Made by a program: the position numbers and the translations under genes. Below are positions 9,408-23,868 of a stretch of DNA of 64,000 nucleotides, piece by piece; position 1 is the stretch's first letter, and each line of letters begins with the position of its first letter. The notes under the pieces are model-generated. The model did not search any database, was not told where the DNA came from, and saw only the letters and a list, made by a program, of their open reading frames with translations. The DNA lies in the NCBI RefSeq assembly GCF_039539965.1, contig NZ_BAABED010000001.1, positions 3,782,001 through 3,846,000 of the forward strand, in the 5' to 3' direction. Source of the stretch: Arthrobacter methylotrophus. Lineage in GTDB: Bacteria > Actinomycetota > Actinomycetes > Actinomycetales > Micrococcaceae.

Positions 9408-10817
9408 ATGACCGAGCAAAGCGGTGCCAAGTGGCATGACGAACCCACCGACTACACGCAGATCGGTAAACTTCCGCGTACCGAGTCCGCCAGCGCCAAT
9501 GACACCGCCCCGCCCGCGAGCGTCATCGGTTCACTCAACATCACGGCCGCGGCCGCGGATCCGGAACTCCTGGATCTGCCGTGGCACATCGCACTCGAGG
9601 ACTGGCCAGCCGCGAACCTGGCTGCCCTGCCCCGCGGCATTTCCAGGCACATCGTGCGTTTCGCGCACCTGGCCGGTTCCGTCATCGCCATCAAGGAAAC
9701 GTCCGAGCACGTTGCCCGGCACGAATACCACATGCTCCGCAAGCTGGCCCGGATGGATGTACCCTGCGTCGAGCCCGTGGCGGTCATCACCGGCCGCACC
9801 ACCGTTGACGGCAAGCCACTGAACCCCGTGCTGGTCACCCGGCACCTCAAATTCTCCATGCCGTACCGTGCGCTCTTCTCACAGATGCTGCGCCGGGACA
9901 CCCTGACAAGGCTCATTGACGCCCAAGCCCTGCTACTGGTTCGCCTGCACCTGATCGGTTTCTACTGGGGCGACGTTTCGTTGTCGAATACCCTTTTCCG
10001 CCGCGACGCCGGGGCCTTCGCCGCATACTTGGTGGACGCCGAGACGGGTGAGCTGTACCCCGATCTTTCCGTGGGCCAGCGCGAATACGATCTCGAGATC
10101 GCCCGGGTCAACATCGCCGGAGAACTCATGGACTTGCTTGAAGGCGGCCTAATCGAAGAGAAGGTGGACCCGGTAGCTACGTCGGAGCTCATTATGGACT
10201 CGTACCATCGGCTGTGGGCCGAACTCACCGAAAAGGAGTCGTTCGAGCTGGGCGAACGGTGGCGTGTGGGCGCGCGCATCCGCCGCCTCAACGAACTCGG
10301 CTTCGACGTCGAGGAATATGCCATCAAGACCACCGCTGACGGCTCCACCATCCAGCTTCAGCCCAAGGTGGTCGACGCCGGCCACCACCAGCGTCGGTTG
10401 CTTCGCCTCACAGGTCTGGACGCCCAAGAGAACCAAGCCCGCCGGCTGCTCAACGACATGGATTCGTTCCGGGCGGACAACAACCCGGGCCTCGACGAAG
10501 AGATCAATGCACACACTTGGGTCAGCCAAATCTTCGAGCCCATTGTCCGGTCCATCCCCCGGGACCTTGCAGGAAAGCTTGAGCCGGCGGAAGTGGTCCA
10601 CGAAGTCCTTGAGCACCGCTGGTATATGAGCCAGAAGCAGGACCGCCACATTCCCTTGGCGGAAGCGGTGCAGTCCTACCTGGACACCGTGCTGCGCCAC
10701 CGTCGTGACGAGGCAGCCATCATGCTCAATCCGGACACGGCAATGCTGAAGATCCTGGAAGTGGAAACCGAAGAATCCCGGTACGACCAGGACGAATACC
10801 CGGATTCGGACGACTAG
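9408..10817 (+). CDS. DUF4032 protein with kinase-like fold
   Basis: 469 residues. The N-terminal half looks like a lipopolysaccharide-kinase/RIO-like phosphotransferase: LAGSVIAIKETSEHVARHEY (Lys of the ATP-binding strand and a following Glu), LHLIGFYWGDVSLSNTLF (catalytic-loop-like GDVSLSN) and YLVDAETGE in the place of a DFG motif. The C-terminal half is the DUF4032 region, found mostly in actinobacteria. The start has RBS-like GGAAGAA upstream. The substrate is not known. The gene stands alone between a terminator and the opposing gene remnant at 10824. Confidence 0.8.
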   Translation: MTEQSGAKWHDEPTDYTQIGKLPRTESASANDTAPPASVIGSLNITAAAADPELLDLPWHIALEDWPAANLAALPRGISRHIVRFAHLAGSVIAIKETSEHVARHEYHMLRKLARMDVPCVEPVAVITGRTTVDGKPLNPVLVTRHLKFSMPYRALFSQMLRRDTLTRLIDAQALLLVRLHLIGFYWGDVSLSNTLFRRDAGAFAAYLVDAETGELYPDLSVGQREYDLEIARVNIAGELMDLLEGGLIEEKVDPVATSELIMDSYHRLWAELTEKESFELGERWRVGARIRRLNELGFDVEEYAIKTTADGSTIQLQPKVVDAGHHQRRLLRLTGLDAQENQARRLLNDMDSFRADNNPGLDEEINAHTWVSQIFEPIVRSIPRDLAGKLEPAEVVHEVLEHRWYMSQKQDRHIPLAEAVQSYLDTVLRHRRDEAAIMLNPDTAMLKILEVETEESRYDQDEYPDSDD

Positions 10818-10823
10818 CGCCCT

Positions 10824-11280
10824 TTAGGGCTCCAGCGTCTCCGCGAGTCCCGTAAGCACGGTTTCGCGTCCGAGTTCAATATGCGAGTACGCCAAGGTGT
10901 CCACGAGCTCGGCTTTGCCGCCAAGGATGGCTTTGCACAGTTCCGCGTGCTCGTCGGGCTGGAGTTCGTTGCTGCGGTTATGTGCCAGCCCGAAGATCCA
11001 GCGCATGCGGCCAAACAGCGGCTTGACTGATTCGATGAGGAGCCGGTTTCCGGAAAGCCGGACGATTTCGGCGTGGAACGCCGCGACGCGGACGGCCGCC
11101 ATGCGCGCAGCGAACGTTTCAACGAAGCCGGCTTCGGCCACCCTTCCATTCCCATCGCTTTCGTTCGTGGCGCCGGCTTCCGTCAAAGGCTTGCTGCAGC
11201 TGTCCCAAGGTGCCCGCGATTGTCGTGGTGCTCGGACGAAGGTTGATCGAGACAAGGATCAGTGCAACGGTGAGTTTACT
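10824..11280 (-). pseudogene. chimeric remnant: MFS transporter N-terminus joined to GntR/FadR FCD C-terminus
   Basis: Two different gene fragments meet here on the minus strand. At 11280-11185 one frame reads LTVALILVSINLRPS, the typical first helix of CynX/NimT-type MFS transporters. From about 11150 to 10824 another frame reads FHAEIVRLSGNRLLIE, MRWIFGLAH and DEHAELCKAIL, which is the second half of an FCD ligand-binding domain of FadR-type GntR regulators. The regulator lacks its DNA-binding half and the transporter lacks nearly everything. A deletion fusing the 5' end of one gene to the 3' end of another explains this. No convincing start codon is present. Confidence 0.7.
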
Positions 11281-11305
11281 GTCTCGTTTTTGGAATACCA
11301 GAAGC

Positions 11306-13210
11306 CTAAATGGCTTTACCCGGGTTGAAGATCCCGGCTGGGTCGAAAAGCTCCTTGATGCGATGCTCCAACTCGCGGACGGGCCCGGGCTGCTCCAGGC
11401 CCAGCCATCGCAGCTTGTACTGCCCCACCCCGTGCTCGCCTGTGATGGTTCCACCCATCTCCAGCGCAGCGTCGATGGAGTCGTCCAAGGCCATGTTCAG
11501 GCGGGCCATCGCGTCCGCGTCCACCTCCATATCCACACGGTCCACCCAGAAGGTTGGGTGCAGATTGCCGTCGCCGGCATGGGCCACCACCTTGAGCTGG
11601 ACGTTGTGGGTCGCGGCCATGGCTTCGAGCGCAGCCACATAGTCCACGAGTCGGGACCTCGGGACGGCGACGTCCTCACCCACCCGGTATTCGTTGTCTA
11701 CTTCGTCGCCGCGGCTCGAACGCCGCATCTCGACCAGGCGCTCGGCTTCAGCATTTGCTTCCGCCATCATCGTGGCACCGCCGGCCACCAGGACTTCCCG
11801 GACCAACGCAGCCTCCGCCGCGGCCCCGAATCCGTCCGTCTGGATCAACAGCAAGGCCTGCCCACGTTCACCCAGATCGGAACCATACAGCTCGTCGAGT
11901 TGCGCGAGCGTCCCGGCGTCGAGCATTTCCATGATGGCAGGTTGGACGCGCGCTTTGCCAACCGCCAGGACGCCTGCGGCAGCCGCCCGGAAATCCGGAT
12001 AGAAGGCCGCCACGGTCTGTACGTCCCGGGGAAGATAACGCAAGCGCACCGTCACGCCCACGACGATCCCCAACGTGCCCTCGGAGCCCACCAAAAGAGC
12101 TGTGAGGTCATAGCCTGCCACGCCTTTGAAGGTCTGGTGTCCGGTGTGGATGAGCGATCCGTCGGCCAGGACGACGTCGAGCGCCAGCACCGAGTCCCTC
12201 GTCACACCATATTTGGCGCAACGCAGGCCGCCGGCGTTCGTGGCCACATTGCCACCAATCGTGGACATCTTGTAGCTCGCCGGGTCCGGAGCATACATCA
12301 GGCCATGTTCGGCCACCGCAGCGTTCAGATCGGCGTTCACCACGCCAGGTTCGACGACGGCGGTCTCGTCGTCCACGTTGAGCTGCAGAATGCGGTTCAT
12401 GCGTTCCAAACTGAGCACGATGCACCCCGCGCTGGCGTGGGCGCCACCGGAAACACCGGTTCCAGCGCCGCGGGCAACAATCGGCACCTTGTGCTTCGCG
12501 CAGCTAAGAACCACATGCTGGACGTCTTCAACGGATTCGGCAAACACCACAGCCAAGGGCAGCTGCGGGTCCAGGACGGGCCCCTGGTCCGTGGCATAGG
12601 CGGTGCGCATGGGTTCGTCAACCGCGACTTGCCCCGGAGTGAGCACAGCGGCCAGCTCGGCCATGAATTCGCTGGTGCTGTTGGTTTCTGGCTGAAGGCG
12701 GCGGGCCATGATGACTTCCCGCTTGGTTTTGTCTTGCGGATAGGGCCGGCTGGCCCCAGTGTCTTCAAAACCGTGCCGGGAATAGAAGGTCCTGGCACGG
12801 GCATTTTCCTCGTGGACGCCCAGCTCGATCACCGCGGCACCAAGCTCAGCACCTGCTACGGCGCACGCTTCATCAAGCAATCGCGCGGCCAAGCCCAAAC
12901 CCCGGTACTCGGGTGCAACGTAAACGCTGATGAGCATAGCTTGCAGCGCTTGGGAGGGCTCCTGTGGCTGATTCACGACCACGCGCATCAGTCCAATAAT
13001 TCGACTACCGTCAGTACCGTCGTCGGCCACCAAGGTGATGCTCGAGTCACCCGACATCGTGGCTGCGCGTTCCTGCCATTGCGTGTCGGTCTGGCGACGG
13101 GCGGCCGCCAGGCTCTCCACGTAGGCCATGGGGGTGTCCGAGAGCATTTCCAGCCGCACCTCGCGAAGCAACCGCCAATCATCCGCCTGGAGACGGCGGA
13201 TTCTATTCAC
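11306..13210 (-). CDS. GNAT acetyltransferase fused to GlcD-type FAD-linked oxidase
   Basis: One uninterrupted 634-residue frame from GTG 13210. Residues 1-170 are a GNAT domain (acetyl-CoA loop in VAPEYRGLGLAARLLDEA, end FYSRHGFEDTGAS). From Met168 (ATG 12709) the rest is a complete GlcD/D-lactate-dehydrogenase-like protein of about 467 residues: FAD PCMH motifs VARGAGTGVSGGAH, GGNVATNAGG and LLVGSEGTLGIV, then the C-terminal motifs AHAGDGNLHP and GGTITGEHGVGQYK. Such oxidases convert 2-hydroxy acids to 2-oxo acids. No stop codon separates the halves. The start overlaps the stop of the SRPBCC gene by 8 bp. The acetyl acceptor and hydroxy acid are unknown. Confidence 0.88.
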   Translation of the reverse strand: MNRIRRLQADDWRLLREVRLEMLSDTPMAYVESLAAARRQTDTQWQERAATMSGDSSITLVADDGTDGSRIIGLMRVVVNQPQEPSQALQAMLISVYVAPEYRGLGLAARLLDEACAVAGAELGAAVIELGVHEENARARTFYSRHGFEDTGASRPYPQDKTKREVIMARRLQPETNSTSEFMAELAAVLTPGQVAVDEPMRTAYATDQGPVLDPQLPLAVVFAESVEDVQHVVLSCAKHKVPIVARGAGTGVSGGAHASAGCIVLSLERMNRILQLNVDDETAVVEPGVVNADLNAAVAEHGLMYAPDPASYKMSTIGGNVATNAGGLRCAKYGVTRDSVLALDVVLADGSLIHTGHQTFKGVAGYDLTALLVGSEGTLGIVVGVTVRLRYLPRDVQTVAAFYPDFRAAAAGVLAVGKARVQPAIMEMLDAGTLAQLDELYGSDLGERGQALLLIQTDGFGAAAEAALVREVLVAGGATMMAEANAEAERLVEMRRSSRGDEVDNEYRVGEDVAVPRSRLVDYVAALEAMAATHNVQLKVVAHAGDGNLHPTFWVDRVDMEVDADAMARLNMALDDSIDAALEMGGTITGEHGVGQYKLRWLGLEQPGPVRELEHRIKELFDPAGIFNPGKAI

Positions 13211-13697
13211 TTCCGCCGCCCATGAACCGCGCATAGCGCTCCAGGACTCCCGGCCAATCGGCCGCGTAGTCCGCCCGGGCTTTCGCTGGCTCTTCGGCGC
13301 CTTCCCAACCGTCGTGGACCAGGCGCACCTCTGTGCCGCCATCCACAGCCCGGAACGCCACACGAACCTCGGTGGACCACATCGCAGTACTACCCGGATA
13401 CCAGCTCGCATGGAACGACAACGGTGGCTGCCAATCGTCGATCGTCGCCCATACCGCCGTACGGCCGTCGTCAGCCGTCTCCAGGATGAGGTTCTCCTCG
13501 AACTCAACGTGCGAGCCCGCCCCGTAAACGCTGTGGTCTTCCATAGGCCACCACAGATGCGGGTGATCAGTAAAGCCCATGAAGGCGTGCGCCACCGGTG
13601 AAGGCACGACGACGGTGCAAACTACCGCGTCCAGCTCACCGGGCTCCTCTGGCTGAGGTTCGGGATCCGGCGCAAGATGACTGAAAAGGCTCTCCAT
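13203..13697 (-). CDS. SRPBCC (AHSA1-like) domain protein
   Basis: The start at ATG 13697 gives 164 residues (MESLFSHLAPDPEPQ); the longer frame from 13754 runs into the repeat array and is not credible. The FTDHPHLWWPMEDHS segment and the later VRLVHDGWEG element are typical of START/SRPBCC proteins related to AHSA1, which bind hydrophobic ligands or proteins. The stop TAG lies inside the GTG start of the downstream fusion gene (GAAGTGAATAG), suggesting translational coupling. The ligand is unknown. Confidence 0.85.
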   Translation of the reverse strand: MESLFSHLAPDPEPQPEEPGELDAVVCTVVVPSPVAHAFMGFTDHPHLWWPMEDHSVYGAGSHVEFEENLILETADDGRTAVWATIDDWQPPLSFHASWYPGSTAMWSTEVRVAFRAVDGGTEVRLVHDGWEGAEEPAKARADYAADWPGVLERYARFMGGGSE

Positions 13698-13748
13698 GTG
13701 CACCAACTTTACCGTCCAGCAAAGCAATCGCCGCCGGTCCCGACGCTC

Positions 13749-14010
13749 GCTCACTTATGCGCGGTTCGGGCCGGACGCCCGCTCACGTATGCGCGGTTCG
13801 GGCCGGACGCCCGCTCACTTATGCGCGGTTCGGGCCGGACGCCCGCTCACTTATGCGCGGTTCCGGCCGGACGCCCGCTCACATATGCCGCGTTCTGTCC
13901 GGACGCCCGCTCACGTATGCGCGGTTCGGGCCGGACGCCCGCTCACGTATGCGCGGTTCGGGCCGGACGCCCGCTCACTTATGCGCGGTTCCGGCCGGAC
14001 GCCCGCTCAC
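13749..14010. repeat. tandem array of 32-bp repeats, eight units plus a partial
   Basis: Units begin with GCTCAC at 13749, 13781, 13813, 13845, 13877, 13909, 13941, 13973 and (partial) 14005. Each contains (t/g/a)tatgcgcggttc and ends GGCCGGACGCCC. The sixth base after GCTCAC and the middle trinucleotide vary slightly. All three plus-strand frames stay open because 32 is not a multiple of 3. The array lies between the 5' end of the SRPBCC gene and the rrn terminator. Confidence 0.95.
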
Positions 14011-14049
14011 ATGTACGTGAGCGGGGGGTGCTGGCAACTGGTGGATTGG

Positions 14050-14155
14050 TGATGGAGGGTTTGGGGGAAGCGCCTGATATGTGATGGAGGGTTTGGGGTT
14101 CTGTCCGGACGCCCGCTCACGTATGCCGGGTTCTGTCCGGGCGCCCGCTCACTTG
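14050..14155. repeat. diverged repeat units and a 17-bp direct repeat
   Basis: TGATGGAGGGTTTGGGG occurs at 14050 and 14082. It is followed by two more units of the neighbouring family (tccggacgcccgctcac at 14104 and tccgggcgcccgctcac at about 14136) separated by tatgccgggttctg. Together with the main array this fills the space between the SRPBCC gene and the 5S rRNA. Confidence 0.8.
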
Positions 14156-14182
14156 TGTATGGGTGGGTGGTTGGTTAAATGG

Positions 14183-14214
14183 TTCAGGCCCCGACATCGT
14201 GGTCGGGGCCTGAA
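14183..14214 (-). terminator. terminator of the rrn operon
   Basis: A 13-bp perfect stem, ttcaggccccgac / gtcggggcctgaa, with a 6-base loop, placed just beyond the 5S gene. In the minus-strand transcript it is followed by a short run of T-containing sequence. Confidence 0.88.
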
Positions 14215-14223
14215 CGTTAATGG

Positions 14224-14344
14224 TTGTCCGGCGGTGTCCTACTCTCCCACACCCTCCCGGGTGCAGTACCATCGGCGCTGTGGGTCTTAGCTTCCGGGTT
14301 CGGAATGGGACCGGGCGTTTCCCCCACGCTATGACCGCCGTAAC
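14224..14344 (-). rRNA. rrf: 5S ribosomal RNA
   Basis: The minus strand begins GTTACGGCGGTCATAGCG and contains CCCATTCCGAACCCGGAAG, the highly conserved loop B/C region, then GGGAGAGTAGGACACCGCC near the 3' end. Length about 120 nt. It is the third gene of the rrn operon. Confidence 0.95.
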
Positions 14345-14454
14345 CCTGTTACCCGTCCCCCCGTGTTGGCGGGGGGTGGGAAGACTGTGGTTACAACATG
14401 GTGGTGTTGTTATTCAGTTGTTTGGTTCCTGGAGCAACGGGTTTTGTTGTTCGG

Positions 14455-19697
<5,243 letters not shown>

Positions 19698-19863
19698 TAA
19701 AACAAAAACAGACACAACCACCACCACCGGAAATAACGGCGACAGGGCTGCACAAAATTTGAAACCAGCCGTAAAAACCAGCCCCACACCACAAAAAGTG
19801 ACACAAGACCAGCCAAAACAACCAATTCAATAAAAAATCGGTATCAACAAACTTGGCACACTA

Positions 19864-19880
19864 TTGAGTTCTCAAACAAC
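19864..19880 (-). promoter_or_regulatory. boxA-like antitermination element in rrn leader
   Basis: The minus strand reads TGTTTGAGAACTCAA. The same TGTTTGAGAACT core recurs upstream of 23S at 17757-17768. This is the form of boxA in actinobacterial rrn leaders, recognised by NusB/S10. Confidence 0.75.
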
Positions 19881-19939
19881 AGACACACCCGACACCACCC
19901 AAACCACACGGTCCAAGATCGCTCCGGAGCAACTTCACA

Positions 19940-19968
19940 AAGTTACCGGCTGCATACCTCCTAGTCAA
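19940..19968 (-). promoter_or_regulatory. possible second rrn promoter
   Basis: The minus strand has TTGACT (19963-19968), 17 bases, and TAACTT (19940-19945). The -35 is good and the -10 fits only the T-A-x-x-x-T pattern, so this is less certain than the upstream promoter. Confidence 0.5.
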
Positions 19969-20046
19969 ATCGGCGTTCTTGACTTGACATTCACGAGGAA
20001 CTTAGTCAACTTCACCGATCTCCACTGGGGAGCAGCGCGGGTACTA

Positions 20047-20075
20047 ACTATACCACCACTTCCCCGGGGAGGCAA
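20047..20075 (-). promoter_or_regulatory. rrn promoter (sigma70-type)
   Basis: The minus strand has TTGCCT (20070-20075), a 17-base spacer and TATAGT (20047-20052), about 350 bp before the 16S start. The spacing is ideal. Confidence 0.6.
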
Positions 20076-20180
20076 AAGCTCCTCGCCCTAGCTCCTGCGT
20101 CCGGGCGAGGTTCTAAACGCAAGAGGCTAGGGCCCGGAAACGCGCGGCTTCCAGGCCCAAGTTCAGCCAGGCAACGGTAA

Positions 20181-23100
20181 CTAGGCCAAGGGCGTGAACC
20201 AGGACGCTCCGAGCGGCGGCAAGGTGACAGTCAGTGCCGCAGGCAGTCCTTCCGCGCCAGGCGCGGTAGCAACCAGCTCACCGCTGTTGATCGCATCTGA
20301 GCCTCCGTACACCTCGGCGTCAGTGTTAAGCACTTCCTGCCATGCCCCGGCAGATGGGACACCAAGCACATAGTCCTTGTGCGGGCCGCCCGAGAAATTC
20401 ACGGCGCATACCAAGGGATTGCCGTCGTGGTCCCACCGGATGAATGTCAGCACATTGCGATCTGCGTCTGCACCGTTGATCCATTGGAAGCCGCCGGGTT
20501 CGTTGTCTCGAACGTGCAAGGCCGGCGTCGAGCTGTACAAAGTGTTCAACTCGCGGGTGAGCAGCTGCAGCCCCCGGTGCGAGGGGATGTCGGCAAGGAA
20601 CCAGTCGAGGCCGTGCTGCTCGGACCATTCGGCTTCCTGGCCGAATTCGGTGCCCATGAAGATGAGCTGCTTGCCCGGGTGGGCCCACTGGTACGCCAGG
20701 AAGGCCCTCAGGTTCGCGAGCTGTTGCCATCGATCACCGGGCATCTTACGCAGCATGGATCCCTTGCCATGCACTACCTCATCATGGCTGACGGGCAGCA
20801 GGAAGTTCTCCGTGAAGGCGTAGACCATAGAGAACGTCAACGTACCGTGGTGCCAGCGACGGTTGATCGGGTTTTCGGAGATGTATTTGAGGGAATCGTG
20901 CATCCAGCCCATGTTCCATTTGAGGCCGAATCCCAGGCCACCATGATTGGTCGGCGCGGTAACACCGGGAAACGCCGTGGATTCCTCGGCAATGGTCACT
21001 GCGCCGGGGTGGGTCTTGTAGATCGTGGCGTTGACCTCTTGGAGGAAGGAAATGGCTTCCAGGTTCTCCCGTCCGCCGTGGATGTTGGGGAACCATTCTC
21101 CTTCCTCGCGTGAGTAGTCCCGGTAGAGCATGGACGCCACAGCGTCCACCCGAAGCCCATCAATGTGGAATTCCTCAAGCCAGTACAGGGCGTTCGCGAC
21201 CAGGAAGTTGCGCACCTCGGTGCGTCCGAAGTCGAAGATGAGCGTGCCCCAGTCCGGGTGCTCGCCAAGCCGGGGATCGGAGTGCTCGTACAGCGGTTCG
21301 CCGTCGAAGCGGGCAAGTGCCCACGCGTCCTTCGGGAAGTGTGCGGGGACCCAGTCCAGAATGACGCCGATGCCCGCCTGGTGCAGCGAATCGACCAGGA
21401 ATCGGAACTCATCCGGATGCCCGAAGCGGGAGGTCGGAGCAAAATAGGACGTGACCTGGTAACCCCATGAACCACCAAAGGGATGCTCGGCTACCGGCAT
21501 GAACTCGACATGGGTGAAGCCAAGCCACTTCACGTATTCCACGAGGTCCTTGGCCAACTCTTTGTACCCGAGACCAAGGCGCCAGGAACCAAGGTGGACT
21601 TCATACACGCTCATGGGCGAGTTGTGCGGATCCTTGTTGGCACGCGCCGTCATCCAGGCGTCGTCCTTGAATCGGTAGCTGGACTCCACCACGCGTGAAG
21701 CGGTCAAGGGTGGTACTTCGGTGCCGAAGGCAAGCGGGTCCGCTTTCTCTACCCAATGTCCGGCCTTGGTGAGCAACTCGAATTTGTAACGCGCCCCTGC
21801 TACAACGCCCGGAATGAAGACTTCCCAGACTCCTGAGGAGCCGAGGGAGCGCAAAGCGTGTTCACGCCCGTCCCAGGAGTTGAAGTCGCCCTTGACGCGG
21901 ACTGCCTGCGCGTTAGGCGCCCAGACGGCGAAAGAGACACCGTCCACATCGCCGAGCGGGGAGCGGTAGTGCTGGACGTGGGAGCCCAGCGTGTCCCAGA
22001 GCCGTTCGTGCCGGCCTTCGCCGATGAGGTGCAGGTCCACTTCACCGACGGTCGGGAGGTAGTGGTAGGGATCATTGATGGTCACGGGATCGGAATCGCC
22101 GTACACCACCTCCAGGCGGTAATCCGGCACGTGGCCGGGCTGCACCGGCTCGAGGACCGCCACCCAAACGCCGTCGCTCTCGTGGGTCATCGGCGTGGAA
22201 CCGGCTTCGGTGACCACCGTGGCCGAAGCCGCGAGATGCTTGACCGTTCGGATGGTGACGTGGCCGTGGTCGTCGAGGTGTGCGCCCAACACCGAGTGCG
22301 GGGCGTGGTGCGCACCAGCGGCCACCCGGCCCAAGGTGGCGGCGTCCACATACAGCGGGACCCGGGGCCGTTCGGTACGTGCTGAGCCTGTCATTTCCTT
22401 ACCTTCCGATGTCGCCGCGGCATCCGTGCCGGGGCTCGTATTGCCGAGGAGCTGCCGCGAGGCGTTGACCGGAATAGGCAACCAATCCGGCCTGTTCCGC
22501 AACTCGTAGATCACCTCGTACAAGGCCTTGTCCAGCCACAATGCCACAAACAGCGGTGAACGGCGGTCAATCGTTCCAGGTGTGATGTCGCCGTAGCCGG
22601 CCAGGAACGCTTCGGCGCAGTCATCAACCCATGTGTCGGGCACCACCGCGCCAGGATTCTCGCGGGCCGCCGCGCCGGCCGCATAGTCGAACGACCTCAG
22701 CATTCCGACGACGTCGCGCAAGGGAACGTCGGGGATGTTACGGTGTTCGATCGGCCTCAGTGGCTCGCCCTCAAAGTCCAGGATCGCCCACCGGCCCGGT
22801 TCTCCGGCGGCGCCGGGCACCAAGAGGATCTGGCCCAGGTGAAGGTCGCCGTGGACGCGCTGCAGTGTCCCGGACTCTTTGCCGTCGAGTTGAGTCATGA
22901 GGGCCTCGAGCTGCTGCTCATGGGGCCCGACGGCGGTGCCCGCTTCAGCCCACGACTGGCGGACGCGCCGGACTACTTCGGGCGCGATGTCCTGGCCTGG
23001 AACCCGTTCCCCGGCAGTCCCAAGGCTCTCCGCAAGACGCAGGTGCACGGTGGCTGTCGCCCGGCCCATCTCCCGGGCCTCGGCCCTAAAGTCCGTGCCG

Positions 23101-23867
23101 GTTGCGGCGGCGTTGACCGCGAGGCGCCAAGCGTCCTGCCCGCCCGCGAGGAACTCGTGGGCCACCGCGAGGTCCGCGGAGGCCGTACCGTGCCGGCCCA
23201 GAGGTGTCCGCACTTCCCATGTTCCGGTAATCCAGCCGAGCGTGGATGGCACTTCCTGGGTTCCTGCCGCGGTCAAGGCGGCGCCGACCTCGACCTCCGG
23301 GTTCTTGCCTATCGACAGGACACGAAAGATCTTCACGATCGCCGCGGACACGCCGTCGTCGACGATCACCGAAGTGTTGGACTGCTCACCGGAAGAGACA
23401 CGCACGGATCCATCGGCAGTGGGCAGGCGCAGGCTGCCAGGCACCGAATGGCCGCTCGCTGCGCACTCCCCCTCTCCGGGTTTCACCGAGGCCTCCTCCC
23501 TGATGAGATCCAGCCAAGCAGTCACGAAGGCGGGATCGTGGGGCGCGTCGTAGACCCAGACTGGCTCGTCGCCGTCGACCGTTCCGCTGATCTGGCCCAC
23601 TAGGGCAGCGGACAAAGCCGGCAGCGGAGCGGAACGGTAACTGAGCGGAACCTGGATGATGTCAGTCTGCATCCCGCCGTCGGCCGTTGCGTAACGGATG
23701 GACAGTAGCCGGACCTCCAAGCCTGCACCCGCGGCGGGGTCAGCAAGCCTGAAGGCGCCGACGAAGTCGAGGTCGAATGACCCCGCCTTGACCGGAAACC
23801 AGCGCTGCCGGGGCAGCCATTCGTTGAGTAGGGGTGCCAGGACCGTGGCGGGCGCCAAGAGACTCAT
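20181..23867 (-). CDS. glgB: maltokinase-branching enzyme fusion (Mak-GlgB)
   Basis: 1228 residues. Residues 1 to about 460 are maltokinase: N-terminal cap [15 protein letters not shown], catalytic loop [13 protein letters not shown] and metal-binding [11 protein letters not shown]. From Met492 (ATG 22394) the remaining 737 residues are a complete GH13 branching enzyme with [21 protein letters not shown], nucleophile region [12 protein letters not shown], acid/base region [11 protein letters not shown] and [12 protein letters not shown]. Maltokinase makes maltose-1-phosphate for GlgE, and GlgB adds alpha-1,6 branches to the product. The start is one base after the treS stop, in operon glgE-treS-mak/glgB. 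The junction keeps an AAGGAA-like ribosome site before Met492. Confidence 0.95.
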   Translation of the reverse strand: MSLLAPATVLAPLLNEWLPRQRWFPVKAGSFDLDFVGAFRLADPAAGAGLEVRLLSIRYATADGGMQTDIIQVPLSYRSAPLPALSAALVGQISGTVDGDEPVWVYDAPHDPAFVTAWLDLIREEASVKPGEGECAASGHSVPGSLRLPTADGSVRVSSGEQSNTSVIVDDGVSAAIVKIFRVLSIGKNPEVEVGAALTAAGTQEVPSTLGWITGTWEVRTPLGRHGTASADLAVAHEFLAGGQDAWRLAVNAAATGTDFRAEAREMGRATATVHLRLAESLGTAGERVPGQDIAPEVVRRVRQSWAEAGTAVGPHEQQLEALMTQLDGKESGTLQRVHGDLHLGQILLVPGAAGEPGRWAILDFEGEPLRPIEHRNIPDVPLRDVVGMLRSFDYAAGAAARENPGAVVPDTWVDDCAEAFLAGYGDITPGTIDRRSPLFVALWLDKALYEVIYELRNRPDWLPIPVNASRQLLGNTSPGTDAAATSEGKEMTGSARTERPRVPLYVDAATLGRVAAGAHHAPHSVLGAHLDDHGHVTIRTVKHLAASATVVTEAGSTPMTHESDGVWVAVLEPVQPGHVPDYRLEVVYGDSDPVTINDPYHYLPTVGEVDLHLIGEGRHERLWDTLGSHVQHYRSPLGDVDGVSFAVWAPNAQAVRVKGDFNSWDGREHALRSLGSSGVWEVFIPGVVAGARYKFELLTKAGHWVEKADPLAFGTEVPPLTASRVVESSYRFKDDAWMTARANKDPHNSPMSVYEVHLGSWRLGLGYKELAKDLVEYVKWLGFTHVEFMPVAEHPFGGSWGYQVTSYFAPTSRFGHPDEFRFLVDSLHQAGIGVILDWVPAHFPKDAWALARFDGEPLYEHSDPRLGEHPDWGTLIFDFGRTEVRNFLVANALYWLEEFHIDGLRVDAVASMLYRDYSREEGEWFPNIHGGRENLEAISFLQEVNATIYKTHPGAVTIAEESTAFPGVTAPTNHGGLGFGLKWNMGWMHDSLKYISENPINRRWHHGTLTFSMVYAFTENFLLPVSHDEVVHGKGSMLRKMPGDRWQQLANLRAFLAYQWAHPGKQLIFMGTEFGQEAEWSEQHGLDWFLADIPSHRGLQLLTRELNTLYSSTPALHVRDNEPGGFQWINGADADRNVLTFIRWDHDGNPLVCAVNFSGGPHKDYVLGVPSAGAWQEVLNTDAEVYGGSDAINSGELVATAPGAEGLPAALTVTLPPLGASWFTPLA

Positions 23868-23868
23868 A

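Noticed and set aside
8054..9448. 464-codon minus-strand frame
   Set aside because: Antisense to the ABC ATPase gene with clear Walker motifs; no family features of its own.
12709..12709. Treating the FAD oxidase as a separate gene starting here
   Set aside because: No stop codon separates it from the GNAT frame and no strong ribosome site precedes it; the fusion is reported and the alternative noted.
13749..14010. Possible CRISPR array
   Set aside because: The repeats are directly adjacent with no unique spacers and no cas gene is nearby.
13677..14084. Long plus-strand frames of 87-135 codons rich in repeated MRGSGRTPAH-like units
   Set aside because: They exist in all three frames because the 32-bp unit shifts frame each copy; there is no start context or family.
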